DNA of 64,000 nt from Halopseudomonas nanhaiensis (GCF_020025155.1 NZ_CP073751.1:2418001-2482000), one strand, 5' to 3'; counted from the stretch's first letter, positions 40,101 to 47,079 are shown. Notes: generated by a model from the sequence alone, not told the origin. Numbers and translations: made by a program.

Positions 40101-43100
40101 CGTCGCGCGCCTTGATGTGCATGGCGCCAGCCGAGCCGCGGCTGCCTGTGACCCGGGCATAAGTCTTGGCATCGATGTTATTGCTGGTGTTGGAGAACAC
40201 CGCGGCGCCAGCGCCAGCGCCAGCGCCACTCAGGGCTAGCGTGTCGATTCGCGCCGTGGTCAGCGCTTCGACACGCGCCGAGGCCCCGCTCGCAAGGCTG
40301 AGAACGCTGTCGTTCACCAGTGCCTGGCGGGTCTGGGCGACGGTACTGACCGCCACCGCACCTGCTCCGGCACCGCTACCGCCACCCTGGACGTTACCAG
40401 CCAGGGTCTTTATATCGGCCTCGCCGTGAGTGACTTCAACGGTCAACCCGGTGGCGCCACTGACGGTGACTCCGTCAAGCCGCGCCGTTTCTTCGCCCTC
40501 GACCACATTGACTGCCACCGACGCGCCGACCGCGGCGGTACCTGCGCCGCCGCCGCCCAGGGCAGCCGAGCGAATCAGCGCATCGCCGCCGCTGGCAACA
40601 TTCAGCGCACCGGTCATATTCAGCGTCGATGCCTGGATCTCGGCGACGCGTTTGGCCAGGATGATGTTGTTGACGTTGGCGGCACCCACAGCAACGGTAC
40701 CAGCGCCGTTGACGACCGCGCCCAGACCCCAGATGGTGCGCTTGCCCTGCGCGGCCGTCACATCGAGGCTGCCGACGGTGAGTACGCTGTTCTCGATAGC
40801 GGCGCGTTCGGTACCGGCGAGAATATTGGTTGTGGTAGCGCCGTTCACCGCCACGGTTCCGGCTCCGCCGCCGGCCACTGCAATCGAATAGATCGCCTGC
40901 TCGACACCGCTCTTCAGGTTGACGTCGGAAAAATCGGTGATGCTACTGCCGCTGATCAGCGCCGTACGGTCGGCTGCGATGCGGTTGACCGAAGCGGCCA
41001 GGCCGACCGCCGCGGTTCCGCCGCCGGTGACCGAGCCGGCGAGCGAAGCGATGGTCAGACCGTTACCAGCGCTGGCGTCCAGATCCAGGGCCTGGCCCGT
41101 TCCGGTGGCGATGAGGGTCGAATTTTCGATCACCACGGCGTCAGAACCGTTGATGTTGTTTGCAGCGAAGGAGCCACCAACACCGGCAGTCCCGCCACCG
41201 GCTGCGTCGATACCGATGCTCCATATCTCACCGTCCAGTGCGGACGTCATGCTCGCATCACCCGACAGGTTGACCGTACTGCCTGCCAGCTTCGCCGAGC
41301 GCTCTGCATCGATCAGGTTGACCGCTACACCGGCGCCTACACCCGCCGTGCCGCCGCCGGCGGCCAGGTTGAACGCCAGCGACCAGATGCTCGCGCCCAG
41401 ATTGGGCTGGCTGGCGGAGATCGTCATATCGTTCGCGGTAAGTGCGGCGCTCTGCAGCAGCGCGTGGGTGGTGTCAGCGATACGATTGTATGTGAATGCC
41501 GCGCCGACCCCCGTACCGCTCGCCGACACGGCCCCGGACAGGGCGGCGGTGATGATGCGGCTCTGCTGCGCAGCACTCAGCGTTGCATCGCCAGTCAGCG
41601 CGTAGGTGCCATTGGTTATGGCTGCGGTGGCCGACTGCTCCATGTCGTTGATACTGATGGCCGCACCCACTGCAGCGGTGTTGGTGCTGCCCGAAATGCT
41701 GCCTGCCAGCGAATAGAACCCGCCTGTCTTCAAGGCCTGTACCACAAGATCGTCCGCCTTGAGTGTACGACCGGTCATGTCCAGGTTCGCGCTGACGGTA
41801 CCGCGGCCGACCAGGGCCGCGGCCGAACCGGCCACCGACACATTCTGCGCCCCGGCTGCGCCGATCGCGGCGGCGAGCACGTCGGTCTCGTTCCGCGCGG
41901 CGATGTTCAGGTCGCCCGTCAGGTTGATGTCGGTGTTGGCCACACTGGCTGCGTACTCGCTGCCTGTGTAGACCACGCCGAAGGCGCCGCCGACGCCGGC
42001 CTTGCCGCCTGTGGCGCCGAGCGCCCCGGCGATGCCCAGAATCGCTTCGCCGGCAATGGAGCCGTTGTCGAAGAGATTGTGCGTGGTCGTCTCGGCCGTC
42101 GCCGAGCCTTCACCGGCGTTGGTATCGACCCCGTCTTCCTTGAACAGACCATCGTTGGTTTCAGCCTTGACGTCGATGTCGGCAGTGGTGCTGGTGCCGT
42201 CAAGGTCGAGACCGGCCTCGGCCGTCGTGGTGCCCGCCGCGGTATCGTGGCTGAACACGCCATCCAGCGCGTCCATACCCGGCACGCTGGCCGCCGCAAC
42301 CGTCACGGCGCCGCCGGTCAGGGACGAATCGCGATTGTCGGTTTCGTCTACTGTGGCCTTGACCTGGTTATTCATGACCACCACGAACACCGAGCCAGCA
42401 CCCGCACCGCTTTCCTGGCCAGTGCTGACCGCAACGCCCAGAGCGCCGGCCAGTACGCGTGAGGCACTATTGGCCTTCACGTCCAGAGTCGCAAAGTCGC
42501 TGGCCGTGCTGCCCAGCCATTCGGCTTCGAGCTGATTGCCCATGACGCCAACAACGAACGAGCCGCCGCCGCTGCCACCCTTGTCCTTGCTGAAGGCGAA
42601 GGAGCCACCGCCCAGCAGAGAACGCGAACGGTCATAGGCGTTGACGCCGATGCTGCCCGGCGCCGCGGCACGCTGATTGATCACGGCGTCGATGACGCTG
42701 GCACGGGTCTGGTTTTCGAACACACCAGCCGAACCCGACAGCGCTACAGCGACGTTGGTCTCGCCCTGAGTGGCAGCGGCAAGGCCGAGCCCGAGCGCGA
42801 TCTGATCGCCACTGCTGGCAGCGGTAACATCAAGCCGGTCGTTGGCCCTGAATGTCACGCGTGCGACCTGCGCCTCGGTGATGTTCTTCAGGTGGTTGTA
42901 GGCCATGGCGCCAGCGAGTGCCGAGCTGTGCTTGCTCTTGTCGCCGCCGGACAGCGTCAGGGCTCCAGCTCCGGAACCGCTGAACTGGTGGGTCTGGTTC
43001 AGCGAAAGGACATCGACCTCGCTACCCTGCCCGGCATCGCGCGGGTCGAGCACGATATCGCCGAGATGCGCGCGGTTCTTCTGCGCCGACACGTTGACGC

Positions 43101-46100
43101 TGGCAGAGGCTGCCGCCGCCAGGCTGAAGCCCTCGGCCGGATTATTGCTGCCATCCTGATTGCCGGAACTGCTGCCGCTGAACAGGTTCTGCACCTTGGT
43201 CCAGTACTCGGACAGCTTGTCCATGGCGGCGTCGCCGGCACCCGCGGCCTTGGTCTTGGCACTGCTGACTTCGCCAGTGATCAAGGCCAGGCCGTTGGTC
43301 AGCGACATCTTGATCGCTTCGCCCAGGCTACCCGCCTTGTCCTGCGCACCCTTGTCAGCGCCGCCGCTCTGCTGAGCGACCTGATCCTGCTGCTGCTGTT
43401 CCTGCTCGGAACGCGACAGCGCACCGGCGATGGCGAAAGCACCACTCTGGCCGGAGCTGTGTGCGCTGAGATCCAGATCGTTGACCAGCCAGGCACCGCG
43501 ACTGGCAGCGTCGAGGCCGTCCCCCATCGACTCGGGACGCCAGTTGTTCACGTCGCTGGTGCGAGCGTTGTTGTCTCCGATCAGAGCGTAGACGTCAGTG
43601 TTGACGACGTTCACCGCAACCCCAACGCCAACGCCGACGTTTTCCGAGGCGGCAATGGCGCCGGAAGCGCTCCACAGACCCAATTGATGCTCGGCCTCGA
43701 CGTTGACACGATCAGCGGTTACGTCAGTACTGTTATGGATCGAGGCATGCGCGCTGCCGTCCATCACACTGACCACCACCGAACCGTTGCCGGCCACGCT
43801 GGCACCCTTGCCTGCAGACGGGCTGACCCCAATGATCAAATCGTCCTGCAAAGCGCTGACATCCACCGCCTCCGCGGTGATGGTGCCGTTTGCGCCGATA
43901 CCGGCAACGGCACGGTTGTTCATCAACTGCAGGTTCAGGCCCGCCCCGACTGCACCGCCATCATTGCCCTGAAGGCCGAACAGAGCGTCGAAGTTGCCGG
44001 CGATTGCCAGCTGTTCGAGCTGGTTCTCCGCGTGCACGGCAAGCGGTGCGTTCCAGTCCATGCTCACGGCGCGCAAGGCGTTGCGCCGCGCTTCGAGCAC
44101 GGCTGTGCTGTCGATCGCCGGGAACAGATCCTCGAATACATTGTTCGACCAGGCGGCATCGTCAGCCGAGGTCGCGGTGAGAGTGGCGTTATCGCCTATC
44201 CAGGCCGTGGTGTCGATCGTGTTGCGCAATACAGACAGCGAGCCGGCCATGCCCAGTTTGTCAGCCTCACCGGTGGAGTTGGCATACTGGGTAGCGATCT
44301 TGCCCACCACAGCATTGGGCCCGCCCGCGAGCAGCTTGAGGTTGGCATAGACGTTTTTCAGCGATGCCCAGCGATCCAGGCCAAGCAGCCCGATCGGCTG
44401 CCGGTATTCGGCCCCGACGCCGATACGACCGGCAGTGACGGTGGTGCCATCACCAACCAGAGCATGCGTCTTGCTGTCGAGCTCGGTATAGACCGCCGCT
44501 ACGCTAAGGCTGACCGCAGCGCCGTCGGTGGTTCCGTCGTCGCGCTTGGCCGAGGCATTGACCTTGCTCTGGGCGCTGTTGTGCAGGTTCTTCTGATCCT
44601 GCCAGGCCTGCACGGCGACATCACCGGTCACATCGATATTCGGCGCCGATCCACCCTTGCCAAGCACTGCCTCGACCTCGTGATCGGCCAGCGTAATGCC
44701 CAGTGCCGAGGCCAGACGGAACTTGCTGTCAGTCGCTTCAGGCGTCGTCTCCGCGCTGGGTGCGATACCAAAGAAGTTCTTGACGGCGGTGCCGACGTAG
44801 TCGGTAACCGGTTTTGCAACCTGTTCCTTGGCCCTGGCCTTCAACTTGTCCAGGTAGCCGGGCACGGCGGCGCCGGCGGATACCGTCACGGAACTGATCT
44901 GGCGGGACACCACGTTGGCTGCGGTCAGCTTGAGATCGCGAGCGCCGACAAGGTCGGCATTGAATTCTGCGCGAGTCTTGCTTTTCAGAATCGAAATGCC
45001 GATTGCCGGGCCGCCCGTGGCGCCCTCACCGCTGGCCTTGAAACTGACGTCGTTCTCGATGCTCTGCTCGGTCAGGGCGGCCACATCGACATCCCGTCCG
45101 GCCGTAACATTCGCCCCGTCGGCGACGATGACGCTGGTCTCGATATCGCTCATCGCCATACCGAAGCCCAGACCCATGGTCTTGAGCGCATTGCCATTGC
45201 CATCGACGCTGTTCTCGGCGGCAGCAGTGACGTTCAGCGTGTTGTCGCTGTGTGCGGCGAGTGCCATGTCCCGGCCGGCGTTCAGTGTGGCGCCGGATGC
45301 AACCTTGACCTGCGTCAGGCCGGATATCTGCCCGTACGCGGCGTCGAAACCGAAGGGTATCTTCGAGCCCAGCACCGGGATGCTCCAGGTGGAGCTGTCC
45401 ACGTTGCGGTTGCTCAGCGCCCAGATGTCCAGGTCATTACCGGCGTCGATGTCGGCGGTTGCACCGATATCCACGGTCGCGTCTGCCTGCGCAATGTAAG
45501 CCGAGAGATTCGGCACGAGCATGGTCAGCTCGGTGAAATTGGTCGGAGTCGAGAGAAAGGCGTTGGTATCGGTCGTGCCGGCGTAGGCTTTGATCGGCTC
45601 ATACAGGGTGTCGAGGATGTTTGCCCATGTCTCCTCCTCGGTCCAGTTGTTCAGCTGGGCGAGTCTGGCAATATCCTGCTTCATGCCATAGCTGTTGAGG
45701 ATCATGCCGAGCATATCCCGCGAGACACCAGATCGCGCGTCTGCGGCGATGGCTATGTCGCGTCCGCTGACGGACCCGTCGATATCGATGCTGGCCGTGG
45801 CCTTGGCGTAGCCCGCCATCTGCCGATTGACGGCGTAGGCCTGAATGCTGACGTCGCCCGCCTTGGTCGCATCGGTATGGCCAGCGTCCAGGGAGGCGTT
45901 TTCCCCGATCACCACTTCAGCGGTACCAAGATTGGCTGACAGCCACGGATTGGCCTGTGTGGCCAGTCCGGATTTCAGCTGATCCAGGGTTTCAGGCGTC
46001 GCGGCCTCGTCGCAGAAGGTGCAGCTGATGTCGCTGAGGGCGTGAACATTGATCGCGCCGGACTCACCGGCACCCGTCGCCCGGGTCACGACCCGGGCAT

Positions 46101-47079
46101 TGTCCTGCAGTTTGATCGACGGCGCCTCGATGGTAACGTCACCGCTGTTCTTGCCGGCCTTGCCGCTCGTGGCGATTTGCGCGTCGCCCTTGAGGACCAC
46201 CGACTTGCGTCCAGCTATCTGCACATTCGCGCCGCTGTCGTCACTCATCAGCGCCGCGAGTTCGCCGGAAATCTCCACGCCGTTGCTGGCGGTAATGACG
46301 ATGGCACCATTCTGCCGGGAGACACCGTCACCAATGGCTACGCCGTCGGTATTGACCGTGCTGTTGAACACCGCCCGCGCCGCATCGGTGCCGGCCTCAA
46401 GATGCGCAGTAGCTCCCACCAGCACGGAAGCACCGTGAAGATTGATCGAGCCATTGGTATTGATCATGCCCTGAATGACGATGGCGTTGCTGCCGTCAGC
46501 GGCCAGATCCGCCATAGGTACATCGCCCGTCACCAGCTTGTCGACGTATTCATCCGCCGCGCTGGCCGAGGACAATCCACTGGTCGCATGATGGAGCATC
46601 TCGTCCATCGCAGCGGCGCTGGGCGTGCTGACCGTCAGGCTGCCGACATTGACCACGCCGCTGCTGCCGACCACCACACCATGCGGATCAGCGAAGATGA
46701 TGTGTCCGCCAATCTTGCCGCCCTTGAGCCCGTTGAGCGTGCCATTGATGACGGTGCGGGAATCATGGACGAGGTTGACCAGATGGCTCGCCGCACCCGG
46801 CACATGCAGATTGACGGTGTTGCCCTGGTCGAGTTCGAAATGGTGGAAAGAGTTGAAGCCGGCCTTGCCGCGAACCGTTCCGGTGGTGATGTCGGTAACC
46901 GACCCGGACACCGCTATATCGGTAGCCGTTCGGCCATCATCGACAATGTTGTTGGCGTATGACCAACCGGGCATCAGGCCCGATGCAATCATCAGCGCGG
47001 TAAGGGGGTGGCGAGTGAATGGTTTGGAAGAACCGTATCCCTTACGGCCGCCCTGGACGGACGAATTGCGCGCACGCAT
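28141..47079 (-). CDS. Giant LktA-family filamentous adhesin (TpsA exoprotein, 6312 aa)
   Basis: One uninterrupted frame of 6313 codons encodes a surface or secreted filamentous protein exported by the TpsB transporter. Leader: basic N-terminus, hydrophobic stretch, cleavage near residue 42 (GWSYA). Residues about 43-260 form the TPS secretion domain (NLHVPGAASHLVNLV, HIIFADPHGVVVGSSGVVNV). The rest is mostly right-handed beta-helix in glycine-, alanine- and asparagine-rich cycles. At about 1730-2475 fourteen repeats of some 53 residues share GGGTAGVGA-VNxI cores. An EF-hand-like loop is at 2915-2926, and a tandem 194-residue duplication at about 5369-5756. Cysteines come only in four close pairs, three of them between about 4060 and 4415. 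Helix-rich interruptions are at about 740-800, 1218-1311 and 4675-4840. GTGAGG precedes the ATG. The first gene of an operon with tpsB and sapC. Confidence 0.93.
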   Translation of the reverse strand: MRARNSSVQGGRKGYGSSKPFTRHPLTALMIASGLMPGWSYANNIVDDGRTATDIAVSGSVTDITTGTVRGKAGFNSFHHFELDQGNTVNLHVPGAASHLVNLVHDSRTVINGTLNGLKGGKIGGHIIFADPHGVVVGSSGVVNVGSLTVSTPSAAAMDEMLHHATSGLSSASAADEYVDKLVTGDVPMADLAADGSNAIVIQGMINTNGSINLHGASVLVGATAHLEAGTDAARAVFNSTVNTDGVAIGDGVSRQNGAIVITASNGVEISGELAALMSDDSGANVQIAGRKSVVLKGDAQIATSGKAGKNSGDVTIEAPSIKLQDNARVVTRATGAGESGAINVHALSDISCTFCDEAATPETLDQLKSGLATQANPWLSANLGTAEVVIGENASLDAGHTDATKAGDVSIQAYAVNRQMAGYAKATASIDIDGSVSGRDIAIAADARSGVSRDMLGMILNSYGMKQDIARLAQLNNWTEEETWANILDTLYEPIKAYAGTTDTNAFLSTPTNFTELTMLVPNLSAYIAQADATVDIGATADIDAGNDLDIWALSNRNVDSSTWSIPVLGSKIPFGFDAAYGQISGLTQVKVASGATLNAGRDMALAAHSDNTLNVTAAAENSVDGNGNALKTMGLGFGMAMSDIETSVIVADGANVTAGRDVDVAALTEQSIENDVSFKASGEGATGGPAIGISILKSKTRAEFNADLVGARDLKLTAANVVSRQISSVTVSAGAAVPGYLDKLKARAKEQVAKPVTDYVGTAVKNFFGIAPSAETTPEATDSKFRLASALGITLADHEVEAVLGKGGSAPNIDVTGDVAVQAWQDQKNLHNSAQSKVNASAKRDDGTTDGAAVSLSVAAVYTELDSKTHALVGDGTTVTAGRIGVGAEYRQPIGLLGLDRWASLKNVYANLKLLAGGPNAVVGKIATQYANSTGEADKLGMAGSLSVLRNTIDTTAWIGDNATLTATSADDAAWSNNVFEDLFPAIDSTAVLEARRNALRAVSMDWNAPLAVHAENQLEQLAIAGNFDALFGLQGNDGGAVGAGLNLQLMNNRAVAGIGANGTITAEAVDVSALQDDLIIGVSPSAGKGASVAGNGSVVVSVMDGSAHASIHNSTDVTADRVNVEAEHQLGLWSASGAIAASENVGVGVGVAVNVVNTDVYALIGDNNARTSDVNNWRPESMGDGLDAASRGAWLVNDLDLSAHSSGQSGAFAIAGALSRSEQEQQQQDQVAQQSGGADKGAQDKAGSLGEAIKMSLTNGLALITGEVSSAKTKAAGAGDAAMDKLSEYWTKVQNLFSGSSSGNQDGSNNPAEGFSLAAAASASVNVSAQKNRAHLGDIVLDPRDAGQGSEVDVLSLNQTHQFSGSGAGALTLSGGDKSKHSSALAGAMAYNHLKNITEAQVARVTFRANDRLDVTAASSGDQIALGLGLAAATQGETNVAVALSGSAGVFENQTRASVIDAVINQRAAAPGSIGVNAYDRSRSLLGGGSFAFSKDKGGSGGGSFVVGVMGNQLEAEWLGSTASDFATLDVKANSASRVLAGALGVAVSTGQESGAGAGSVFVVVMNNQVKATVDETDNRDSSLTGGAVTVAAASVPGMDALDGVFSHDTAAGTTTAEAGLDLDGTSTTADIDVKAETNDGLFKEDGVDTNAGEGSATAETTTHNLFDNGSIAGEAILGIAGALGATGGKAGVGGAFGVVYTGSEYAASVANTDINLTGDLNIAARNETDVLAAAIGAAGAQNVSVAGSAAALVGRGTVSANLDMTGRTLKADDLVVQALKTGGFYSLAGSISGSTNTAAVGAAISINDMEQSATAAITNGTYALTGDATLSAAQQSRIITAALSGAVSASGTGVGAAFTYNRIADTTHALLQSAALTANDMTISASQPNLGASIWSLAFNLAAGGGTAGVGAGVAVNLIDAERSAKLAGSTVNLSGDASMTSALDGEIWSIGIDAAGGGTAGVGGSFAANNINGSDAVVIENSTLIATGTGQALDLDASAGNGLTIASLAGSVTGGGTAAVGLAASVNRIAADRTALISGSSITDFSDVNLKSGVEQAIYSIAVAGGGAGTVAVNGATTTNILAGTERAAIENSVLTVGSLDVTAAQGKRTIWGLGAVVNGAGTVAVGAANVNNIILAKRVAEIQASTLNMTGALNVASGGDALIRSAALGGGGAGTAAVGASVAVNVVEGEETARLDGVTVSGATGLTVEVTHGEADIKTLAGNVQGGGSGAGAGAVAVSTVAQTRQALVNDSVLSLASGASARVEALTTARIDTLALSGAGAGAGAAVFSNTSNNIDAKTYARVTGSRGSAGAMHIKARDASAINSLAGGVAAAGNVAVGVASAVNRINNDIQAQLSGNRAGVGFSLADLAVQAESDAAIRTASVSAGFSGTVAVNVGVSTSLLNTATRALIDDGARVVAQNNVIVTALNRDVINSYGGIVAGSGNAAVGGLASVNLIQSSTEAAIRGTTTRVTALAKGAGASVDNGTVSNAPDPDAWADAEQFNPELDLSTGSETVRGLAVRATSLQQVGQVSASAAVALVPLYSGAVSGLNNTSVLGGSTLAAIDQAQINQDNVGADAAQQVSLGAYSHSYTFGGVLNGALSLGAFAGAVTVDSGVMSRDVTARVRGATLTSRGATDVEAASTQAASSIVVSAAGAIVGLAGSGSILVLENNTEALVDRASQLTVGSLSLDASAINSLAPSANTASGGAVAGGAGVAFGYNGSTVRAWLGAQDGSTEGRTRVITAGAVNVEADSVTRILGNSISASGGGAAMAGSVNVFVVENVTEAGAGKLDLGSAGARAASLSIDAYDKLIALSNAGSAAVGGVSLGASANVLVANNATRAMVLDSQIYTAGKADVLARRDTDVQLYTVTGGVGGSAALGGSVGLLLLGSGATAVDGSDPMSELDKDGNGTLSMVNSFTDRDAEATEYQTMVLDADTGEYVLVTRSNAGDIVTVNASGNVGAAGDRLKSGTTYKHETLARVSGGRLDAQGAVKVEAADYLATRNLAGSAQLSGTAAVGAAVAYTLSNSRVNAEVNGLVNAGSLTINALSGALDATKPAVKVETYTGAGGFGVGLGAAVSVAEMNNIVGVSLGGVQTYSGKLDALAQDDLDLSVYANGAAVGAAAVGIVVGTGIRNSGVGVAVADSSRLTATGIELEAKGLGGSSVQSIGAAGGLLGAGTAVVSVALDGTSVQTRVGDNVLLHGRSAGVLVKASALPEVYASAIGATVGGGAGVGASYARAEASTLVNAALGNFVDVQGSGGLTVLAGLENNRSGTEIDPNRATVRAEAVAGSGGIYFSANGTVAEAINASQVYATTGTDLKLPSGRVEINASSRTQQYADALGIAVGGLAVGASVAEAKSTTVTHAKLGDRANDRNRGSLVDDLIVTAIGEDINQAKSVAGSGGLVAGNASVAITRTHGTTHAEIGQAVDVAMLSLALTSKYTALYGTHADSVNAALAGASGAASKNYITTNSKASVGRDAKLYADNDVLLSANSNIFSRHLGEAASGAGGGVISGQAVFNTTTVTSDTLVDIGENAALLAGAGAQNAPGKLIARAFTRHEVDEEITLSTGGLLAGGGVENTHTAALTNHVRVGNNAQLTSFGQLGLGTYTISAASIDALASTWGAAGIAVAKAKSTVVSNQTVEVGDGADLSALSNIELSAGRDPEGLWQTRINSNAVAHSVVRGIIAIPDATAESYIVNSANVMVKANANVLAARNITVGGYNGINHAGADGEARGYQLGFIPVTSRDSRSNVLKDSAATLNGNFLAGRYNELLINIDASGNLTQNAGLPVLWVNEASFNPTQFLNSIPGMDEVTKRILGNTIANSVTGAIALGPMLAAGGNITINADRLAGNATLTANGGPKIEVINRSSKYLLVGDALIPDQPGGRVLFTGGAGAAQFAGATINQVNADRRASIRIDNSYAGSSGNVSYGPAIFLTGDLYNLGGLIHISNAKGSLGQFGSTYGQQVLVEVPEGSMSVFQPNDYWPVGGNPLSEWKNFAGVPGSANYAIQLVANYVYGPGALLVNNSGVLLQGPIYGNASGSSVVLFGACLPASLSAGANCNEGTAKSYTGFAVQFRGISNADSWMPVIPVLSLHKSAANYEMADLSGSAASKRIVGGQVGIQAKYIDINGTISSGLATNRSITVGASLDTWLASHHCATNTCVTAVDIPVEYLSASGGSKLINAKYDFVNQRILVDDVNASGGGFVYMKGGIISTNPLGRIEVNNGYGQVSVNNLSSAQLQLGNIDTGAGSVGIVQIVDTFKSPAYGQPATTWYVHTQGSGLSIFDNRNGGSSISSAYLVSSSGANSATYNPSANLRYQWSQTATLQRQIERTENSISSSDWVWSYPQPNDPWQLNAGSVVQGNAGQGVYEQNISGSLGSEFRQGVNYHGCDDSIGSNCNWDFKASGQYPADHARKGEFYSNWTYRFPEWASITVSHSVKADNPFQIAFIGNATGSINASTTNDLLLGGKLNNPGGTTTLTAGGSILNMPEANIFAKDVALTAGGAIGNAASALQASLAAGGSLLAKSGAMGINIQLGSDALVRQINAGDGTGDVVIRSLGNLFASQNLAATDAHVVGRNIDLTSTSGSVGESGRALRIHAKEVYSANSSSTHGVVNVTANRDIFLHEITGDTWAGKIASETGNVWLKVENGSLYDAGRRLASDTLDDTQREAVWQKLSLTESFGAQANIYRTSVQPFEDQVNASYREFWRLSALGIVSNGVFELDAANLAFLRPLAELRLGETGLTDQQVADYAAGRYAELEGFFTAKVDANWRQRAEFQSFDTAFAYTASAEQVRQLTENAIWTEGELRYAIDKTALGPASGTAVGSADPNLSGRTVTVQVGKSIGQLADSLTIDAAKLRSGDLTAQEAAALAVANAPGDVVLNRNAGGDIVSLTVNRTLPFYVAASDRFDATVGGSMYLQSAGDLKVGSVNVADNARLAAAGSILAASGAPGSFTVGQDITLLAGTGSLGTADAVSNMLTLDVGGRLLAASAGQDVALRWTNGDFRLGQVFAVGDIHLDALAGSMLGQFDGLAISGRNINLFARDDIRSLNGALQVELESASSGRVSAQAGGDVSLTSGKALSVSQVSATGALSIASLAELLVQSATAGGDLTLNADGDMTLGQAQAGGDLFVNGLGAVSLQDSLSASADLTLSAASLVMAHGSTMKAAGTLALSTDGDMVLGQLQYTGDGSTDLFNLRAGGSLTVNGDGQTNLLASAAGRSIIEAGLGIGTSAASLLVNLPELTEIRALAGDIHLTHAQNLSGSLIQAQAGSVSLINDGGELDYGTLDARNSLSFGGGSLTAGRVTAQTGNVLVRATGDADVDNLSSAGWLDAEVRGAASLGQLIVGTQSRLDIGNDLQLGSLTSGGDAQLALGAAGLIDHLDVGGDLMVSVIGALELNEGTVAGDATLRHVGASGTSLHYGELAIGQTLTVSGAGDWTGDSARVAGDISFDVGNAELGLLESTAGELTLTVDGRLTGQTLRTGRGNIAVTADTASLANVDAASSMKLQTGGDMTIINGRSGSSMVISAGGSAALDHLVAGGHAQFDIDGDLRLTSLVGAANAELHLGSAAQITTLDLGGDLALSVAGPLDLDLARVSGRASLTHTGSAGTALSYRQLNIGESLAVSGAGDWSGALAQVSGDARFDVGSARLGLLESTTGVLSLEAAGSFAADELHSRQQWVQLVARSADLGNVSAATTLDAHTAGNLTILTGRSGANMALTTEAGSLGTIRFGQLADANAAGVLDVAHLQAGADMLVQTDGDVFGGNAEAAGELRMIGRNLFFGRAQSLGTDVYLQATGAAPEGNGNITGLLVDAKRDVAILANGNLNMPTVRFGGTYSLKAGRDLVVGVGQDLNVGGTAEAGRDLTFVIGGSVDLEGVTAGRHVSIRSGEYINIHDSVTAGGNISLNANGGDITVGNGITSTAQPYLGQALRGDVLLNATGNISSGLVRAADGKVVADGNNLSFGSINSAETVDLLALGAIRVGNSVSQGDQQWTAGAGIGFDSLLTQGQALLDSLLDTRGGSIQAARGIVANAGWRNGVATPASLVLQQTVAPTLSLFSGNLIKVMDAQVGESADLHAQHIELVGKHTGAGQLDLTVTGLNNNGLAGETFRAGLDARKIVVSLLDTAFTEFDTTASQVDFVDARNVDVLLLTTPQAVVSVDNVSPAHRLTADVQVHEMDKKFWLKQNGIESYTDGYVLHRNATHLVRVPNFAEGHVDGGVDYQAITSADHADILLSRQNVRLRLGHLMNRTAGYVTPKATIKDQDPAVAPLNTDWQAFQQAAQGEQQTWGI
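29812..30975 (-). repeat. Tandem 582-bp (194-residue) duplication in the adhesin gene
   Basis: Two adjacent units, 30394-30975 and 29812-30393, encode parallel series: DIGNDLQLGSL/DIDGDLRLTSL, SGAGDWTGD/SGAGDWSGA, FDVGNAELGLLEST/FDVGSARLGLLEST, NGRSGSSM/TGRSGANM. The GDW codons are exactly 582 bp apart. The copies have diverged substantially, so the duplication is old. Confidence 0.8.
39660..41890 (-). repeat. About fourteen 53-residue tandem repeats in the adhesin gene
   Basis: Each unit carries a glycine-rich turn such as AAGGGTAGVGAGVAVNLID or VTGGGTAAVGLAASVNRIA and then two beta-strand stretches. Successive turns are 53, 58 and 53 residues apart where I counted. I find fourteen successive copies in about 743 residues. 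The period agrees with the LktA-type 53-residue tandem repeat as I remember it. Confidence 0.75.

Noticed and set aside
39660-41890. Possible CRISPR or DNA satellite array
   Set aside because: Periodicity is at protein level (about 159 bp), the DNA copies are degenerate and lie in one coding frame; no constant direct repeat with unique spacers.
40426-42462. A 678-residue plus-strand frame within the adhesin gene
   Set aside because: Same reasoning: repetitive composition follows the repeats of the real gene read backwards.
42892-45939. A 1015-residue open frame on the plus strand, antisense to the adhesin
   Set aside because: It mirrors codon bias of the high-GC adhesin gene in the opposite phase, has no ribosome site, no recognisable domain and His/Arg/Gly-rich composition typical of antisense shadows.
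28141-47079. Adhesin as a contact-dependent inhibition (CdiA) toxin
   Set aside because: No VENN-type motif, no C-terminal toxin-like domain and no immunity gene; the C-terminus continues the repeat style and the next gene is the transporter.
28141-47079. Frameshift or pseudogene in the giant gene
   Set aside because: The frame is unbroken for 6313 codons with secretion signal, ribosome site and intact transporter.
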